This document shows positions 16,690 to 21,235 of a DNA stretch of 21,235 nt, piece after piece. How positions within the stretch are numbered: position 1 is the stretch's first letter; every line of letters starts with the position of its first letter. The notes beneath the pieces are model-generated. The model searched no databases. It had not been told where the DNA came from and saw only the letters and a program-made list of their open reading frames with translations. Location: the NCBI GenBank assembly GCA_032718475.1, contig JAUCBJ010005489.1, forward strand, positions 1 to 21,235, given 5' to 3'. A program made the position numbers and the translations under genes. Source of the stretch: Nemertoderma westbladi (taxonomy: Eukaryota > Xenacoelomorpha > Nemertodermatida > Nemertodermatidae).

Positions 16690-17647
16690 AATTCACCGTC
16701 ACTCCACCCCACAACAATTCATTTATTATTATTGTGTAATGTTATGGTTAGAGCCCCAGAATAAACTCCAATAATTTTACACATTTCAAATAATTTAACA
16801 AAATCCAGAAAATAACGGCTAGGGAAACATGCCTAAAATTGCGGTACTTCGGAATGAGTGATTGATATACAATTTGATGTAATTTTTAAATGCATCAAAA
16901 ATTGTGGAAGATCTAAGATAACTGGGGCAAATTATTATTTAATACAATCTATACCAAATACGGAAAATGCCACCAATAGAGTTACCTTGTTGCTGGCAGG
17001 AAAGGAAGCTAATTAGGCTGATTACCACAGGACATCTGTGGACTTATAGAACAAATTACAAAATCCTCTAGCAATATGTTCTAGAGTCTAATGATTTCAG
17101 TGCTGCATTAATCTATTACTGATCACTTCACAAGGTATATTTACACAGCCAACAGCGGTGTAGGTCGTGTCACATTATGTGTGAAATCTGAAGTACTTGT
17201 TTCTTGGTGGTCCACTACTTCTTTTTCAATGAGGTCAACTAATGAGCCCAGATTGTGGAAGGGGGATGGCAATCTCTTGTTTGCGATGAGAAGAAATGGG
17301 AAAGAAATTAGTAGCAGATGGACAAAAGTTATACAAATTGTACCGGTATTAATAACTAATTATTACAAGTTGATTAAATAAAATAAAATGTATCTAAATA
17401 TTAATTTTAAAATAATAAAATTTAGTAGAATTATGATTTTTCAATTAAATACATAGTTTTACAATCCCACCTAAAAACGCCAGCACAAACAGAGCACAAT
17501 TAATAGACGCGGATTAATGTACCACGAGGAATAAACTATCAGGTACAATAAATTAATAAAAATATTAATAAAAAATCAAACCGTTTACTTTACTGTATGC
17601 AGTCCATAATGATAAAACAAAAGAAAATTAGTGAAATATACTAATTA
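16690..17647. other. 3' flank of the Tyr/Pro-rich gene, no gene seen
   Basis: AT-rich. It includes the presumed 3' UTR of the minus-strand gene ending at 17648. I find no AATAAA on the minus strand close to that stop, so the poly(A) site is not located. Confidence 0.45.
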
Positions 17648-17865
17648 CTAAAAATATTGTTTCTTGCGTTCCGCCTTAGCTAGTTTTCTCATCATTTTTC
17701 GCTGCCTTTTCATTTCCTTCCGTTGCTGCTTACTGTAACCGTGGTAACGGTGTCCATCGGAAGACGAGCTAGAAGAGGAAGATGAAGAACTGGAAGATGA
17801 AGAACTTCGTCGGTTGTGTTTGTGCTTTTTGTGTTTGTGCATCTTTCGAGCGTGAGCTTGCCCCC
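17648..17865 (-). CDS. Exon 3 of the Tyr/Pro-rich gene
   Basis: The last coding exon begins after a TCTCCCTACTAG acceptor. It encodes GQAHARK, the His/Lys run, 16 serines, and a Lys/Arg/Met-rich basic segment ending QYF before the stop at 17648-17650. The serine run uses mixed codons, so it is not a pure trinucleotide repeat. Confidence 0.75.
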
Positions 17866-20552
17866 CTAGTAGGGAGAATATTAATAATGAATCATGAGCG
17901 AGGTGTTAGTATACTAATCACTAATATATTGCTAATAACTAATGAAAAAAGTGAGAAATCAATAAATTTAATATGGAACATGAACTGTTAACATATCCTA
18001 CTATTTTGTTATATTTTAAATCGATTTCCAAAGATGTACAAACAATTTCCATGTAATTAGGCAATGAATGAAATATGACCAACATTGTCTAATATCTACA
18101 CTTAGCGTTCTAGCAGCAGTCTAATTCTAATTCTATAGCATTGGCGATACTATCATAACGTACACTGACCTGCTGGTAAGTGCGTCTGCCCAGGAAAGGG
18201 CATAGAGGAACCTGGAGGATAACCTGAATGTTGAGAGGGACCGGATGGGTACAGAGGTCCCCCTCCAATAATTGGTCCAGTTTGGGGGTACGGTATGCTC
18301 CCTTGCTCAGGGTAGGGGCTGGTACCAGGTTGAGGGTAGGGGTTGGCACCAGGTTGGGGGTATGGGTTGGCACCAGGTTGGGGGTAGGGGTTGGCACCAG
18401 GTTGGGGGTAGGGGTTGGCACCAGGTTGGGGGTAGGGGTTGGCACCAGGTTGGGGATAGGGGTTGGCACCAGGCTGGGGGTAGGGGTACCCTGGAGCGCC
18501 TATTAAGAAATACAGATATATATATAAATATAAATAGTAACATATATATAAATAGAAATAGGACCAAAATCTTTTCCGAAATATTAAAAAAAAAATTGAA
18601 AAAATAGTCTCATGAAATGATGTGGGCTTAATTAAAACAATCGTTCACTGCAGTGACTGTCAAGGTCAGGTAATCAGGTTTAAAACTTGCCATAGCCCCA
18701 TGGCATGGCCCAGCTGATGAGCGAAATAGCATACATAATGGTGGGTCTTGTGCTCCAGAGTAGGTATGGGTGATGTGCCCCATGCCATATCTGACACTAC
18801 TGCGACATCCACCCTGTGGAATGGCAAACCAGGATGTGGTATTTGCCACGAGAGCTGACTCGGCAAAAAAGCATCCCCTACCCCTAGTTGAATCCTTACA
18901 AAAAGTGCGCTGGATAGAAAAGCTAGAGAAAATCTAAATTTCAAGTCAAAATGCATCAGGCGCCACTGCGCCAGTTAAAAAAAAGATTAAGGATATTTTA
19001 TGTGAATTACTGTGAATAACACGGACCCCAACCCCCACCATCCGTCCATTGATAAATATGAATTAAAGAGATGAATTACGGTACGGTTCTAAAGGTGAAG
19101 GGATACAATACATTATATTGTACTTGGCCTACTTTTTACTTTATGTTTTCTGATTATTAAATAATTTATGTAGTTTAGTTAGGAATTACTTAATAATATT
19201 ACCAATCAACAGAACTGACTTCAAGCATAGTATTATTTATTATGAAAAAATTAAGGAATACAATTTAAAAATTATGTATGACCAAGGCTGCAAATCATCA
19301 TTGAACCACGCACAATTTTTCAGCCTCGCTGCAATGTTGTCCAATACTACAATGTGTAGTGTACATACCAAGTAAATCACACAAAGTAAACATTAACAGC
19401 GCCATGAATACTGTAATAAGACATGCAAGGAATAGTCAATCAGATATAGTTTACTGAATGTTAAACAGGTTGTTTAGCTGTTGACAGAAATAATAGTATA
19501 AATAATAGTGTCAACAGAAATTCAGTCCATCTTCAACAGGACTTCATCTCTGGAATAGATTGTTCTCGGCCGGGACCCAGTTCAAGGAGCGAAATGCAAA
19601 GCTGAGGACACAAATTGGACCCTGTGGTCACAAGTCCCAGATAGACCATTTATTTTGAATCCATTATATATTCTGTTTCGTAATAAACACAGGAGTTCTA
19701 TGCATGACTGTACACGATTTTCTCTTCACACCTTCACCAGTGATAATCGTCTCATAGAGGCTAAGATAAATCAATGCCTTACAAGACAATACACTCTCTT
19801 TAAATATTTAAAAAACAGAACATATCTTCCCCATTAGTTCAAATAGGCGACAAAACGATTAAACTCAAACAACAACACAATTTCTAGGTATATAGGCCTA
19901 CACATACAAATTAAACTATCAAGGAAGACACACAACACACTGCATCCTTTCCAAAATGTCAAAATCATATGGAATTTTCTTTTTAAGTTAGGCCTACTTT
20001 ATAATTTTCCACTTAGAATTCTTAGGCTACTGCTGTACTGTAAACAGTAACAGTACTACTCATTATTGTACTTCTCATATAGTATTCTACTATGGGGAAG
20101 ATAAGTGCATAATAAGTATATAAACCTATTAAAATTACTATAATGCCACACCTGGATACGTGCCATTAGTTTAAACCATTATCATGCTCATTCAGCACCC
20201 ATTTAGAAATCTCTAAAAAATTCCCTATCGATTTAGTAGCCTTAGGCCTACCTATATGGCCTAGAATTGTCAAAATTTTTGTACGCCATCCGCTAGCCCG
20301 CAATGAAAAGAAACCGCAAGCACTTACTGTACTTAATTATTTCAAAAGACATCCCAAATACATACACACAGTAATGGCAGAATGCAGGAATGACGAACCT
20401 TGTTGTTGGTGATACGGCTGGTTGGCATGCCCATGCGATTGGCCAGGATATCCGTATTGATATAGGTTATTTGAATCAGGGGCGTTCATTGGTGGATATG
20501 CGAGTGATGGATTCCCGGTCGGAGTTGGTTCGTAGGGGTTAGGGTATGACAT
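17648..20552 (-). CDS. Three-exon Tyr/Pro-rich protein, PRR13-like layout
   Basis: Coding exons 20399-20552, 18170-18499 and 17648-17865 join in phase 1 at both introns and give a 233-residue protein. Splice sites are good: donor CAAG/GTTCGT with acceptor TTCTTAATAG, and donor GCAG/GTCAGT with acceptor TCTCCCTACTAG. In order, the protein has a Tyr/Pro/Asn-rich N-terminus (1-51), eight octapeptide units of GANPYPQP type (about 63-126), a Pro/Gly/Ser linker, a [10 protein letters not shown] stretch, a 16-residue serine run, and a basic Lys/Arg/Gln-rich helix to the end. Vertebrate PRR13 also combines a Pro/Tyr-rich N-terminus with a KMHKH-type run and polyserine, but the extra basic tail differs. 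Orthology is tentative and function unknown. It is probably largely disordered. An additional exon in the 1.9-kb first intron cannot be excluded. Confidence 0.75.
18170..18499 (-). CDS. Exon 2 of the Tyr/Pro-rich gene, with octapeptide repeats
   Basis: 330 bases, an exact multiple of three and phase 1 at both sides, so skipping it would keep the frame. It encodes the GANPYPQP-type repeats and the following Pro/Gly-rich linker. The other two frames across the repeat also stay open on this strand (WCQPLPPT- and VPTPTPNL-type) but do not connect to flanking exons. Confidence 0.8.
18279..18470 (-). repeat. 24-bp coding minisatellite, 8 units
   Basis: Six units encode GANPYPQP (18327-18470) and two diverged units follow, GTSPYPEQ (18303-18326) and GSIPYPQT (18279-18302). 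The six are nearly identical in DNA, with mostly silent differences (TAT/TAC, CCA/CCC, CCT/CCC). This suggests recent expansion from one end and makes length polymorphism likely. Confidence 0.9.
18500..20398 (-). other. Intron 1 of the Tyr/Pro-rich gene
   Basis: 1899 bases. No additional exon could be supported. The Gly/Trp/Gln-repeat and other frames near 18300-18960 and 19655-19837 have no splice-consistent continuation. It contains several GGCCTA and CAGTAC-type palindromes and AT-rich low-complexity runs. Confidence 0.6.
20399..20552 (-). CDS. Exon 1 of the Tyr/Pro-rich gene
   Basis: Encodes residues 1-51 plus one base of codon 52. I chose ATG 20552 (MSYPNPYEP). An in-frame ATG five codons upstream (20567) is also possible. 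The exon ends at a GTTCGT donor. Confidence 0.75.
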
Positions 20553-21235
20553 GGTAAAATGCAGCACTCAGAAAACAATGGAAACCAAGCTCAGACAAAC
20601 AGAAGCAGGATACTGTCTGACTGGGGCTGGGGTATCAGTGTATGTAGGCCTATGTCTATCAGTCTGTCAGTTCAGCAGTTATCTTATCGCATACAGACAT
20701 AACATACAGGCATAGCCTACCCCTGTACCCCCTACCGTTAACTCATTAAGGTTTGTATAATAGGCACATCAACCACGAAGATCACGAAGGTCTCTTAAAC
20801 GCTCGTGCTGCTATGTGCTGTTCAATACAGCAATAGAAACAATACGCTAACTGGCTAACGCCTAACGCTAGGCCTACCCCTTTCTGCCATTTTACTGCAG
20901 TCAGCAGTCAGGCAGTGTACTATACGTACAGCTGTACAGTAGTATACTGGTATAGTGCTGATGGAAAGACAAAATTGGACCAAAAGTCCAAAATTGGATG
21001 CGCAAAACTTTAAATGACGGTTGTCTTTGTGGTGCACCGTGAAATTTTCTCGTGCACGGTTACTGGGTTAAAACTCTTATTTTGTAGTAAAGAACATGTA
21101 CAGATGTAGGTTAAATTTCAGATCCCGTCTGAAAAAATTGTAGGCCGTGGAAAATTCACTGTAATTCATATCAAAATTAATTCCGATATTGGAATGGAAG
21201 TCCAATTTTGACAAGTCCAAAATCGCCTACCGGTA
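20553..21235. other. 5' flank of the Tyr/Pro-rich gene
   Basis: Presumed 5' UTR and promoter of the minus-strand gene. It is rich in GGCCTA, CTGTAC and GTACAG strings. No clear TATA box was identified. The distal part holds an 11-bp inverted pair, listed separately. Confidence 0.4.
20970..21210. mobile_element. Possible inverted-repeat element near the right edge
   Basis: CAAAATTGGAC (20970-20980) and GTCCAATTTTG (21200-21210) are exact inverted partners 219 bases apart. AAAGTCCAAAA and CAAGTCCAAAAT recur next to them (20984-20993, 21213-21222), in direct orientation. It may be a small transposon or a decayed repeat; the window edge prevents checking for a target duplication. Confidence 0.35.

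Noticed and set aside
18110-18469. Minus-strand VPTPTPNL repeat frame
   Set aside because: It overlaps exon 2 in another frame, has no splice-consistent partner and runs past the GTCAGT donor.
18272-18607. Gly/Trp/His/Gln repeat protein on the plus strand
   Set aside because: Antisense shadow of the 24-bp coding repeat; only the minus-strand GANPYPQP frame joins flanking exons through splice sites in phase.

Overview
This is a piece of an AT-rich animal nuclear genome, not a bacterial or organelle one. It has a spliced gene with consensus intron borders, a metazoan-type GH3-domain gene, Pol III A/B boxes of SINEs, a 92-bp satellite array, small inverted-repeat elements and long gene-poor stretches. 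The many GGCCTA and GTACAGTAC-like palindromes, and a foldback transposon built from 15-bp subrepeats, suggest a marine invertebrate deuterostome (echinoderm-like). That placement is an inference; no rRNA or mitochondrial marker is present.

Layout. Positions 1-4600: the tail of a reading frame open from the window edge (3-203), a spacer with small hairpins, and an intact 591-codon plus-strand frame (1056-2831). This frame encodes an unrecognised protein with three zinc-knuckle modules and a basic C-terminus, perhaps from a mobile or endogenous viral-like element. About 1.8 kb of apparently non-coding DNA follows. Positions 4600-6370: repeats only (25-nt poly-C tract, 50-bp tandem duplication, a possible transposon end).

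Positions 6369-8339: an intact single-exon GH3-domain gene on the minus strand (656 aa, adenylating-enzyme fold, membrane-anchor-like N-terminus). A truncated, frameshifted copy of its first half lies at 11468-12081. One part of that copy is about 95% identical to the gene (103 bp perfectly), while the adjacent part is only about half identical in protein.

Between them lies the best structural finding: a complete 1239-bp foldback-like transposon (9277-10515). Its inverted ends mirror each other as 3 + 4 copies of a 15-bp G/C-run repeat around a 9-bp spacer, flanked by a perfect 9-bp target-site duplication. A SINE-like element abuts its left side.

Positions 11058-16700: palindrome clusters, a roughly 12-copy 92-bp satellite (12725-13806), an adjoining element with 13-bp inverted ends, a tRNA-derived SINE ending in another 25-nt poly-C tract, and an 89-bp element with perfect 22-bp inverted arms.

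Positions 16300-21235: a three-exon minus-strand gene (coding exons 20399-20552, 18170-18499, 17648-17865; 233 aa) for a Tyr/Pro-rich repeat protein ending in His/Lys-rich, polyserine and basic segments. In layout it resembles vertebrate PRR13. A possible unrelated Pro-rich exon lies at 16316-16462. The genes show no sign of a shared pathway; apart from the GH3 gene and its broken copy, their proximity looks incidental.
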